Assembly (NCBI RefSeq): GCF_000234665.1 | Contig: NC_018338.1 | Location: 1,573,262 to 1,637,261 of the forward strand | Reading direction: 5' to 3' | Source: Leishmania mexicana MHOM/GT/2001/U1103 | Taxonomy: Eukaryota > Euglenozoa > Kinetoplastea > Trypanosomatida > Trypanosomatidae | Length of the DNA stretch: 64,000 nt | Part shown: one piece after another, positions 11,606 through 20,962 of the stretch | How positions within the stretch are numbered: the first letter of the stretch is position 1 | Layout: each line of letters begins with the position of its first letter | Translations under genes and position numbers: made by a program | The notes under the pieces: generated by a model | Database searches by the model: none | What the model was told of the DNA's origin: nothing | Seen by the model: only the letters and a program-made list of their open reading frames with translations

Positions 11606-13387
11606 ATGGCAAATTTTCCCGAATGGAACTCTGGCGAGATCGTTGAGGAAGATGTCGGCGAGTACCTGGACCCGCGCAGCGCTCTTGCAGCAAAGGTGCC
11701 ACCCACGATGCGCCGACAAGGGCGCGCTCCTCCTAAGAAGGACATGACGCTTGCTGCGAGCCCTAAGGCAATCGTCGGCTTTGTTCCGATGGTGGAGTGC
11801 GACGTTTTAGATGATGAACTCGCTGGTAAGGGCCTTAGCGGTTTGCCTCTAGAGCTGTGCCTTGACAATAGGCACTTGTCTAAGGCGTCGCCGCCCCATC
11901 ATGCCGTGCCGCATCCGAAGGGGCTGCCCACATCAGCGAAGGAGTCAGAGGCGGCGCCGACGCGATCAGCTAGGCGGCCATTGGCCACGAAGGTTCCACC
12001 ATGCGCGGCGTCGACGACCGGCGTTTCTGCCGCTGCACCCCTGCAACTCTCTTCCGCAGTGAGAACGCCAAACGGAACTGGGGGGCCCAATGTCCCGCCA
12101 CAGAACACCGATCCCAGCCACCCTCCTCCGTCAAAGTTGCGGTCGACGTCCGGCGCACAAAGCAGCGAAACGACGATTCCGCTGCCTGCTGGTCGCCCGC
12201 ACGGGAGCAAATCTTCGAAGCTGAGCAAGCGTGTATTTAGGGTCTCTTCGTCAGGGACGTTTGTGAGCAACACCGGCAGTGGCACCACCTCTGAGTGCGA
12301 CAGCAGCATCCGTGAAGCTTTTCTACCTCTCTCAGCCCCTGCAGGCATGAGTCTGCCAGCCCTACAAAGTAAGGCTGCCCGTGCTAGGAATGACACTCTG
12401 CGCAAGCCCTTCTCGGCTGAAGCGCCGGCGTCACTGCAGGCCAAAATTCCATCGCATGCCTCGCTCTCTTCGAGGGCGTCGGGGGTACGCGGGCCGCTGC
12501 CAATGCCGAAAGATCGCGTAGTATCGTGCGGCGTCGCTGCACCCGCTTCTTCTTCACGCGTGGCGAACCCATATTCATCCTTGAAGGGACCTGTGAGCGG
12601 CAACTACGCCGTTCGTGCTTCGAGGGTTGCACCGAGCATGGCTGCTCCTGCTTCCACGGGCCCCACGAGGAGCAGCACGACAGCGATGAGTGAGACACGC
12701 GCGACGCACTCCGCCAGCATAACGCGGAGCACCTCCGTGCGACGCGCCGTGCTGAATCTCAAGAGCGACCCCGATCCATCGAGTGGTGACTATGCGTACG
12801 GCGGCTTCTTTTTATGTGAAAGAACAGTCGAGCATCAGTGCACGGACTCTCTCGCCGGAACACAGGTGCTCACCACTGCCTCCAGCACTGCCTCGTCCAC
12901 CGACTACTCGGCACTGCGAGGGATGTACGACTTGTACGCGCACGAGCCGGGCAAGACGGGGTCTTCGATAGCGGCGCCGCACATCGGCTTTGGTCTAGCG
13001 TCCGTGATGGATGAGCTGCGCGACACCACCGCTCGCCTACCTCCCCTGTCCGCCTTTAGCGGCCAACGGTCCAATGCCATGACGTCGGCATCACCACAGC
13101 GCCCTCGACCCCAGCGGCACTCGGTGTCTGCCTGCACCATGGCTTCCCGCACGCACTCCTTTTCTTGCCAGGGACCCGTTACCAAACCTGCGATGACCGG
13201 CACAAAGGCACCGTCGGCGGCTTCCGCCCTCGCCGAGGGGAATGAGGACGAAACGGTCAAGGAAGAGAAGGGGGAGAATGACGTGATCGTCAGCAGCAAC
13301 TTCCAGAGCGCCGACAAGCACCGCAAGTCTGTACCGCACAAAAAGCAGGCGGTGCGTCGACGGGGCACGGATTTCGACAAGATTTGA
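11606..13387 (+). CDS. Low-complexity Ser/Ala/Pro-rich hypothetical protein
   Basis: 593 codons starting MANFPEWNSGEIVEEDVGEY at an ATG with purine-poor but clean context. The first ~75 residues are acidic and more ordered, containing the hydrophobic stretch KAIVGFVPMVECDVLDD. The rest is Ser/Ala/Thr/Pro-rich with many short basic patches and potential phosphosites. The C-terminus is charged: an acidic run with the core GNEDETVKEEKGE, then basic HKKQAVRRRGTDFDKI, which could serve as a nuclear or nucleic-acid/membrane binding tail. No domain recognised, no membrane segment. Its 3' UTR probably runs into the left inverted-repeat arm at 15.4 kb, which carries a SIDER-like element in the sense direction, a class known to affect mRNA stability. 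That regulatory link is inference. Confidence 0.8.
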   Translation: MANFPEWNSGEIVEEDVGEYLDPRSALAAKVPPTMRRQGRAPPKKDMTLAASPKAIVGFVPMVECDVLDDELAGKGLSGLPLELCLDNRHLSKASPPHHAVPHPKGLPTSAKESEAAPTRSARRPLATKVPPCAASTTGVSAAAPLQLSSAVRTPNGTGGPNVPPQNTDPSHPPPSKLRSTSGAQSSETTIPLPAGRPHGSKSSKLSKRVFRVSSSGTFVSNTGSGTTSECDSSIREAFLPLSAPAGMSLPALQSKAARARNDTLRKPFSAEAPASLQAKIPSHASLSSRASGVRGPLPMPKDRVVSCGVAAPASSSRVANPYSSLKGPVSGNYAVRASRVAPSMAAPASTGPTRSSTTAMSETRATHSASITRSTSVRRAVLNLKSDPDPSSGDYAYGGFFLCERTVEHQCTDSLAGTQVLTTASSTASSTDYSALRGMYDLYAHEPGKTGSSIAAPHIGFGLASVMDELRDTTARLPPLSAFSGQRSNAMTSASPQRPRPQRHSVSACTMASRTHSFSCQGPVTKPAMTGTKAPSAASALAEGNEDETVKEEKGENDVIVSSNFQSADKHRKSVPHKKQAVRRRGTDFDKI

Positions 13388-15410
13388 GCAGAGAAACCTC
13401 TTGGCTGTCTCCCCTGTCGCCCTTTCCGCACACGCTTCTCACACTCTCCTTTTCGTTGTTAGCACTGTTTTTATTCCGCGTAGCCGCTTAGACGCGCTGC
13501 TGGGCTGTGCGTTGCTTCTGTGTGCACACGTGTGTCGTATATCTGCGGGTCTACGTTCCTGCAGAGGGTGAAAAAAAAGATGCGATGCACTTTTTGCTCC
13601 TCGTGTGTCCACATGCACTTTACGCGCTTACTGGACGCGTGGCACACAGGGGCGGAAAGGGGGAAACGTATAGGTGTGAAACAGTAAGAGCGGTCTCTAC
13701 TGCTGCCCGTTCTGCGGGCACACTGGGGGTGGGGCGGGTTTCATCTTAACAACCATACTTCTTTTTCACCCCCGAATCGTTTTGCAGATATAGATATGTG
13801 TAGGTATATTTATATGTGTGTATGTGTGTGTGCTTGCGTGTCTCTCTCTGTATATTTTGTCATGCGTGGGACTGTGTCTGCGCATGTGAATTACATCCTT
13901 GTTGAATCGCTCAAAGGATCAACAAGATGCGCGTCTCTGTTTGACCTGTGTAATGCTTCTCTTCCCCCTCCCCCTTTCTGTGCCCCTCACCTACTCTTCA
14001 CTTGATCTTCCCCTACCCGGGTATCGATGCGTATTTATTATTTCTGTGCTTTTCTTCAAGTTCACCTATCGTATCCCACCTATATATGCGTTCCCTGCTT
14101 TCCATTTATATGCTCTTTGTTTATTCCGCTTTCTCGCTTTCCTTCTTGTCGCCGGCGCTGGCGTTTTTTTTTGTTGCTTGTGTGTGTCTGCGGGTGTGCT
14201 AGAGCCTTTTTTTACCCTTCTGTTGCTTTGATCGCCTCCTCTCATCGATTCTCTCCGTTTGCCTGCCGTGCCTCTTACTTGCCCTCGGCGCGTGTTTCTC
14301 TCCCATCGTTTCTCTCTTTCTCTGCGAATTATGTTTGGAACACGTGCAGGATATGCGAAAGAATTGAGTGGCCGCCAGGGTACAGCAGGTGCTGTTTCAC
14401 TTTACACAAACGTCTGCTCATCCTCTCTGTACATTTGCTTGTCGAGTTCACTTCAGGGCGCCCTCTCCATGTCTGGTGGTGGGTCGCAGTCTACCGCTTT
14501 CTTCTCGTGTGTCGCGAATGGTATAATGGTCGGTATTTGCTCAACGGAGAGTCGTGCGTTGTTTGATGTCTTTTTTTTTCTTCGACACAGAGGCAGGTTG
14601 GTTAATGGCGTTGGTCTCACTTTGTCTCTGGTCTGACGAGATGCTTTCGTTTTCTCTTTCCCTCTTTTGCGCTATCGAAGATCGAGGCCCACATAGTATG
14701 GACGGAGCTCGGTGGGGTAGCGGCGAATCGAGCGGGTTCCCGTTGGGCTGCGCTCTCGCTTTCTCTCATTTGTTGACGTTTGTCGATGCGTCTTGGCGTT
14801 CTTTCTCCCTCACCCCATTTGACATCTTGGTGATGTCACACGGAATCCTTTTTCTTTCCCTACGGCTTGTGTTTGTCGATACCACGTCGCCGCAACGTTA
14901 CAGTAGAGGCGCATCAGTAAAACCCCCATGTCTTCGGTCCCGCCCTCCCCCTCATCCCTTCGGCACTTTTTTTTAGGTGCCGTTCTCTTTCTTCTCCGTG
15001 TACCTGTGTGTGTGGTGTGTGGTTGCGTCCGAGAGTAAGTGGTTTTTCACTTTTGTGATGTTTGTCGCCATCTTTGCACATGTTTTCTACCGAGGAGCTC
15101 CGTCATCAACCCCAACCCTGCTTGCGCGTTCATGTCGACCCCTCACCCCTCTTTCGTCGCCCTCTCTTCCCCTGCTATGCCTGTCTTTCTTCCGCTCGTG
15201 TCCATTACACGCCTCACGACATTTAGGTACACAATGGCGCATTCTTTCCCTTTTTCTTTTTTTTTGTGTGTGCCGCGTGTGTGCCAGTGTGCGGATGCGA
15301 CTGTCCCTCTTCCCCCCCTCCACACAAACCCCTCCTATTACCCCTTTCCACCGTTTACTCGCCTGCTCTTTCTCGCCCTCGGTTTTACGCCTCCATATGA
15401 CCCCCTTCCA
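13388..15410 (+). other. Non-coding spacer / probable 3' UTR
   Basis: Two kilobases of T- and TG-rich DNA without a credible gene. Open frames are Phe/Ser/Leu/Cys-rich. Ends exactly where the inverted repeat begins. Confidence 0.65.
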
Positions 15411-16323
15411 CCCCTTACTTCAGCTGGTAAACACGAAACGAAAACAGCAGCAGAGGAAATAAAGGCAAGACGGCAGCGCACCGCCTTGTTGGCTTTCTTG
15501 CCCTCCTGCATTTCTTTTTGCGCCTGTGTGCGTATGTGTTGCTGCGACGGCGTGATGTTCGGTTCAACACGGAGCGCACAGGAACACACACGTAATAACT
15601 GCGTGGGGGAAGGAGAAGTGGCACTACTGTATCGATGCGTGCAGCGGTGCACGGTGCGCTGTGCTCGCGCACGCACGTCGCAGGCTCCGATGTGTTGTCG
15701 CTCTCTCACATCTATTTCTGTGTCTGTCCCCGCCCCCAGTCCTGCCCCCAGTCCTGCCCCCTCCCCTCTGATGGCGGGCGGTGGGGGACACTTCAGCGTG
15801 GTATCACAAGGTCCGGTGCCCCAGCCTTGTGTGGGGTAGCCGAGCAGTCCACCCTACCCCTGCCAATGCCGAGCCGCTTCTGCTGGTGGCAGGGCCACGC
15901 GCCCACGGCCTGGGGAAGCCAGTGCGATGCTGTCGCTACTGATGTCGGCGGTGAGGTCCTGCACGGCGCTGTGCCGGGGCAACCTGCGACTGCGCACACG
16001 TCTGCGCCATCCATATGATTAGGCAGCGTGTCAGCGGCGCTGGAGCGCATCTCTCACCCGGCCCTCACGCTGCCTTGCTGGTGCGACGATGCACCGGGGG
16101 GCGACCAGCAGATTGGGAGCGGCCGTGAGGCGACCTGCGGGGCGGGGGACGGGCGTGTACACAGCGTGTGAGAGATAGAGAGGCCGTGCGCCGATCACTG
16201 TGCTGGGGGCATTGCTGTAATGCGTGTGGGCAGCGCTGCGTCGCACCACGCGATGGGACGTGTGACAGGGCCACGTGGCGGGTTAGGGTGGCGCTTGAGC
16301 TCCTGTTCTGTGGCAGAGAATGG
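15411..16323 (+). repeat. Left arm of a perfect 913-bp inverted repeat
   Basis: Read base by base, these 913 bases are identical to the reverse complement of 30,126-31,038; identity stops abruptly on both sides, where the flanks are unrelated. The arm contains about 350 bp of ordinary spacer-like sequence (15,411-15,762) followed by a ~560-bp GC-rich SIDER-like element. The arms are 13,802 bp apart and enclose the Sac phosphatase gene and the 23,146 gene. No target-site duplication is visible at the arm ends. Two direct copies of a CAGTCCTGCCCC unit lie near 15,737-15,762. Confidence 0.97.
15763..16323 (+). mobile_element. SIDER-like retroposon remnant, sense orientation
   Basis: About 560 bp, GC-rich and unlike the surrounding T-rich spacer. 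Its head (from about 15,789, CACTTCAGCGTGGT, then GGTCC) closely resembles my recollection of the Pr77 hallmark that opens the ingi/L1Tc clade and the short Leishmania SIDER elements. The length also fits SIDERs (~550 bp). No reverse transcriptase frame is present. It lies in sense orientation, probably in the 3' UTR of the 11,606 gene, which is the usual site for SIDERs; SIDER2 elements are known to destabilise mRNAs. Exact ends are uncertain. It could be another dispersed repeat. Confidence 0.6.
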
Positions 16324-17734
16324 CCACTGACACAAGGAATAGTCTGCCGCACTTTAGTGCCTGTTAAATTCCCTCTCCCCCTTTTTAAATGTGTGAGTTT
16401 ATCGTTCTCTTCTATATATGCCACCCTCCTTTGTTGTTGTTGGTTGCGCTTATCTCATCATCGCGTAGTGCGTACGGTGCTGCACTCGTTTCGGTGGCGC
16501 TCCTCTATTTTGCTGTTTTTTTTTTGCTTGACCATTCTCGTATACCATGATCATCGCGTGGTAAACTTAATATTCTGTAGATGGATTTCCTCAATGAACG
16601 CGCGCATCCGGCTCGGGACGGTTCTTCGTTCTGTTACTGCCTAGTACTGTCTCCAGACTTATATGGGTACTCCTTTTTGTTTTCTGTTTAGATTTTGCAT
16701 CCACCTTGCTCTTCGTTTTTTTTCATAAATCGTCTGCCGCTGCTCAGCGTATCTCCGCTTGGAGCCCATTTTCTCCCTCTCCCTGTGGTCAACCGTTTCT
16801 TCCTTGACTCTTTCCCTTCCCTTTCCCCCGATTGTCCTCGAAATTTCACCATTCTCGCTTTTCCAGTGTTGCCTTTTCGCTTCGTGCCTGTCTAGGGTGG
16901 CCTCTCTTTTCTGTAGGCGTGCGTGTGCTCCGCGTGCCCGTGCGAGGGATGGAAATGCTCTCCTGGTTTCTTCTTTGCTTTTATCGCTCTTTTTTACTGT
17001 TTGTTCTCCCCCCCACGCGTCCGCAGTGCCGCAAGGATGAGCATCCCCCATCCGTGCGGAACTCCACCATCATGTCGGGCACTCTGTCGTCTTTGGGGGG
17101 ACGGTGACGATGATGATTTCACGCATCGGCTTCGGTTCAGCTAGTTAGTCTGCACCTTTGTGCGCGCGTGCGTGCACGAGCCGGAGCTCTTCGGCGGGGT
17201 TCCATTCCCGATGCCACCTCCACCTTCGTTCATCAGTGACTCTCTCTCTGTCTGTGTGCATCTATGGAAGACGCCGCAGACAGCCATGCCACTCTTTCCC
17301 ACACACGCTAGTACGCGCGTGTTTTCCCTTTCGCGGGAAGGACGAGCAGCTGTCTCTTGCTGCTCTGAATCCCACATCCACCCTTTCCGACCCTGCGTGG
17401 CTATACGATGCTGTGATGTCCTATCGATGCTCTGGACTGTTTTTCTTTTTCCTTTTTCTCAACTCGCCCTCTCTCCCCCTTCCACTCCCTTCCTTCCTTG
17501 ACTCAAACTCCAGCCAACACCACGACAAACGATATTCCTTGTCACGCACACCTGCGCGAGCGGCGCCTCTCACTTCTCTTCTCTTGACCGCACTCGTAAA
17601 TGCGACTGGGGACTTTTCTTTCCTTCTTACCTCTAACGAACGTCACGGGTACGTCGCATCTTTGCTCTGTGGTGTTGTGCATCTGCGCGTCCTTTCTTTG
17701 TGGTCGTTTTCTCTCCGGCTTCAGCATTAGCCCA
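16324..17734 (+). other. Non-coding spacer upstream of the Sac phosphatase gene
   Basis: T/C-rich with no coding frame of normal composition. Probable 5' processing signals lie at its end: a tract at 17,735-17,753 with AG at 17,756-17,757, or a later AG at 17,867-17,868, which would avoid an upstream ATG near 17,777. Confidence 0.65.
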
Positions 17735-17959
17735 CCCACCCTTCCCTTTTTTTGTAGTCGCTGGCCCGTGTGTGCGCTATGCGAGGTCATAGACGTGCAC
17801 ACTGACGCGCAGTCAGCCGTATTGCTTGCACCTCATTTACGTGTCTTGCTGATCTCTTTTTGACCGAGCGCAGGCTCTAGCACAGCGGGGTCGTTTCCCG
17901 TACCGCCCTTCTGCCATACGGGAACAACAGCAGCAACAACTCGGAAAGACCCACTCAGC

Positions 17960-20900
17960 ATGTCGCGCCCAACGTGGTCACACGGCGGCCGCATCCTCTT
18001 CAATGCGTCCCGCGTCTACTATGTGCCGGATAAGCCGTGTCTTCCACCGCTTCGATGGATGCCGGAGCGGCAGCGGTTTGAGTATCTGAGCAAGGAAATC
18101 GAAGAGGACGTCTCGTTGCGGGCGTCGCTGGCGGAGCTTGCCGAGGCATGCTCGCAGGTATACCAGCTACAGCCGCTCCAGCAGCAGTTGCCAGCTGCGT
18201 CTCTGAACGGATACTTGCCTTGCGAGGCGCTCTACGGCGTCCTGCCCCTCGGCGCGGCAAGCAACTCTGCCCTGCTTTACGTCACAGAAAAGGAGTACGT
18301 GTGCACGCTGTGCGTGGGGGGCGCGGAGCACGACGTGTTCGCCGTGCGAGGACTGCAGTGGCTTTTTTTGCCGTGCGCCACGTCAGCCTTGTCAGGAAGG
18401 CGACAGAGTGGCCAGCGTCAGCGGCATCACCGTGGCAGTCTGCGAAGTGGTAACCGCAACGATGGCAGCGATGGTGAGAAGCTAGATGGCGCAGATGGTG
18501 ACGCTGGAAGCGACGTGTATGGACAGCACCTCCGTAACTCCCTGAACGGCGACTCCACGAGCGAGACAGATGAAGACGACGACGACGCTGAGAACGGGTC
18601 GTCCGTGATGCAGCGCTTGCCCACAAAGACGCTGAACGACTATCTTGCCGTGCTGAACCGCTTTTGCGAGTCAGTCAACATCGAGGACGGAGGTCAGCGC
18701 GCCAGTGCGGCGGCAGCAGCTGCCGCCGCTAATGCACACACAGATGACGAGGTGCAAGAGAGTGCTTCGCAGCTGCCTGGCATTGTTGGCCCCGCCAGCC
18801 GCTTTTCGTACTTGTATTACTCGCCGACGCTGGACCTCAGCACCGATCCCGCACACCTCTTGGATCTAATCACTCACAGCGCGCATCCGCACGTCAACGA
18901 CGGTGCGACATCGACTGGTGGTGGTGCTGTGAGTGACACCACAAACGGCTCGTTGTCGTCGAATACTAATCGGGAGAGCAGCGGCACGACAACCGAGTTC
19001 TCCGATCAACCGCGCCTCTCCAAACGCGCGCTGCAAAGCGCGGCGAACCATTTGTGGGAGGAGAGGCGCGCGGCCGCCCTCACACGCCAGCTGTACCAGT
19101 GGAATGGACCACTTATCGGTGACGCCTTTGCCGTGCCGACCCTGGCGGCGCTAAGGGAAGAGCACGTGAGGGGGCGTGCGGAGGCGAGCAGAGAGCCGTG
19201 GAGGTGCGTCTGCGCAGATGAACTGCTACGTGACGAGCTGGCGCAGTACCAGCAACGCGGCGGTCACGGTGGCGGTGCCGTCTCTTTACCTGCCAGCACG
19301 ATGCCTGCAACACCTTTCTCGTCGTTGCCTCTGTACGTGCCTTCGTACATTCGTGGCCTTGTCGCCCAGACAGTGGCGTCCCCATCCGTGCGCATGACCT
19401 TGGTGACTCGCATGTGCTGCCGCTGGGCCGGGACGCGGTACAACCGGCGCGGCCTCGAGCCGGGACACAGCGGCGTCGTAGCGAATATGGCGATGACGTC
19501 CCTTTGGGTGACACCGCAGTCAGCGACGAGTGCCACTCCTTCAACGGAGAAGGGCGACGCCACCTCAGGTGCGAGAAGGTTTGCTGTGTACAGCATACTT
19601 CGCGGCTCCGTCCCGCGGCGATGGGAGCAGCCCGCGAACCTCTCGCTGAAACCAACCATCAAGATCTCCCCGGCCGGCAATGCTGCCGAGGAACTTGGTC
19701 GCCATGTGAGACTTCTGAAGCAGTGCCTGCCGCCGTTGCGTGCTCTCTACTGCCTAGACACCATGTCTACCTCCGAGTTAGAGGAGCCGCTCTCTGACGC
19801 CTTCGCCACCGCTGTCCGTCGCTACAACGAGGACCCGCCGAGTCCCTTCACGTCCGCCAAGAGTGGCATGTATCTTTCCACGTCAAGCGTAGGAGCGACG
19901 GCAGAAGAGAAGGATGGCGCAGCTGCCGCTGTGACGGGAGGCAATGGAGAAGATTCGGCCAGCGCATCGAACATGCCGACTCGTGACCCCATGGTGACAC
20001 TGGTGAAGTACAACGTGAAGAGGGCTCTGAAAACGCTGTCGTACGTCGGCATGATGCGCGAATGCATTGCCAAGCTGGACCGTGAATCTGGCGGGGGCAC
20101 GTGGTTGGATTTCACTAAAGGCGAGGCACACGCTCCCTGCGCTGGAGATGACAGGGCTGCCATGGGAGGAGGGGAGTTGACTGTGCAGAACAACAGCAGC
20201 CTGATAGGCACGGAGGGAGATGCTGAACACAGGGACGCTGCACCGCGACTCTCGCTGGCCCATGTGCAGTCAAGGCTCGTGCGGGTGAACTGCCTAGACT
20301 GCCTGGACCGCACCAACCTGGTGCAGAGCTTTCTGTGCTGTGCAGCGCTGCCACAGATGATCGAATACGTAGAAGGGAGATCGCAAGAGCGGGTCCAGCC
20401 GTCGATATCTGCGGTGCGCTTATCACGGAGTGATGGCGACTTTGCACAAGCGTTCAGCCGTCTTCGCCTGCTGCTCGCTGCGCAAGGGATGGCCGTCGCG
20501 CAGCTCTACGCCGGCACGAAGCCGCACTTTTTTCCCTACATGCTTAGTGGGCATTATCATTGGTCGCATAAGGCGGAGGAGGGTGTGTTGGCGCTACGCC
20601 GGTGGTGCCAACAGAACTTCTTTGACGGCGGGAAGCAGGATGGAGTGTCGCTCGTGACACGGCAGCACGATCCACAGGTGTTCAATGCCGATATCGAGAG
20701 CCCCTTCTCCCGCGATCTCAGCGGGATGAATCACCAGGTGCTCTTCGGCGTCCTGCTTGGCGTGCTGCCGTTCTTGTACAGTCTCCTCATGTGCGTGAGC
20801 GAAAGAGGGGGCTTCTCCTCTTTTGTCTTTCAGCTGCACTTTGGTATTTGCATCTGCTGGATGGCCTACCTCTCTGTGCTGTACAACAAGCTCATGCGGT

Positions 20901-20962
20901 ATCGCGTCACATACACGAATCGCCCGCTCCTGCTATACACGCGCCAGGCAGATTGGTGCTGA
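17960..20962 (+). CDS. Sac1-type phosphoinositide phosphatase (SacI domain), membrane-anchored
   Basis: 1000 codons. The Sac catalytic motif is complete: RVNCLDCLDRTN around residues 775-786, giving the CX5R signature with Cys778 and Arg784. Upstream blocks typical of the family are visible: RWAGTRYNRRG and RGSVPRRWEQP in the middle of the protein, and YGVLPLG near residue 95. After the catalytic core there are two hydrophobic segments at about 927-945 and 955-973 and a short polar tail. This is the hairpin by which Sac1 phosphatases sit in ER/Golgi membranes with the active site in the cytosol. Sac1 removes phosphate from PI4P and related lipids. The protein is much longer than yeast or human Sac1 (~600 residues) because of low-complexity inserts, including an Asp/Glu-rich one near 170-215 and Ser/Thr/Gly-rich ones near 245-350 and 640-680. 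It lies inside the 913-bp inverted repeat pair. The ATG at 17,960 gives a family-like N-terminus. Confidence 0.93.
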   Translation: MSRPTWSHGGRILFNASRVYYVPDKPCLPPLRWMPERQRFEYLSKEIEEDVSLRASLAELAEACSQVYQLQPLQQQLPAASLNGYLPCEALYGVLPLGAASNSALLYVTEKEYVCTLCVGGAEHDVFAVRGLQWLFLPCATSALSGRRQSGQRQRHHRGSLRSGNRNDGSDGEKLDGADGDAGSDVYGQHLRNSLNGDSTSETDEDDDDAENGSSVMQRLPTKTLNDYLAVLNRFCESVNIEDGGQRASAAAAAAAANAHTDDEVQESASQLPGIVGPASRFSYLYYSPTLDLSTDPAHLLDLITHSAHPHVNDGATSTGGGAVSDTTNGSLSSNTNRESSGTTTEFSDQPRLSKRALQSAANHLWEERRAAALTRQLYQWNGPLIGDAFAVPTLAALREEHVRGRAEASREPWRCVCADELLRDELAQYQQRGGHGGGAVSLPASTMPATPFSSLPLYVPSYIRGLVAQTVASPSVRMTLVTRMCCRWAGTRYNRRGLEPGHSGVVANMAMTSLWVTPQSATSATPSTEKGDATSGARRFAVYSILRGSVPRRWEQPANLSLKPTIKISPAGNAAEELGRHVRLLKQCLPPLRALYCLDTMSTSELEEPLSDAFATAVRRYNEDPPSPFTSAKSGMYLSTSSVGATAEEKDGAAAAVTGGNGEDSASASNMPTRDPMVTLVKYNVKRALKTLSYVGMMRECIAKLDRESGGGTWLDFTKGEAHAPCAGDDRAAMGGGELTVQNNSSLIGTEGDAEHRDAAPRLSLAHVQSRLVRVNCLDCLDRTNLVQSFLCCAALPQMIEYVEGRSQERVQPSISAVRLSRSDGDFAQAFSRLRLLLAAQGMAVAQLYAGTKPHFFPYMLSGHYHWSHKAEEGVLALRRWCQQNFFDGGKQDGVSLVTRQHDPQVFNADIESPFSRDLSGMNHQVLFGVLLGVLPFLYSLLMCVSERGGFSSFVFQLHFGICICWMAYLSVLYNKLMRYRVTYTNRPLLLYTRQADWC

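Noticed and set aside
15734..15762. Two direct copies of CAGTCCTGCCCC in the repeat arm as a possible CRISPR or satellite start
   Set aside because: Only two adjacent copies with no spacers; a simple tandem duplication.
16280..16288. GGGTTAGGG resembling a telomere repeat near the end of the repeat arm
   Set aside because: Only one and a half units; too short to be an interstitial telomere tract and expected by chance in GC-rich sequence.
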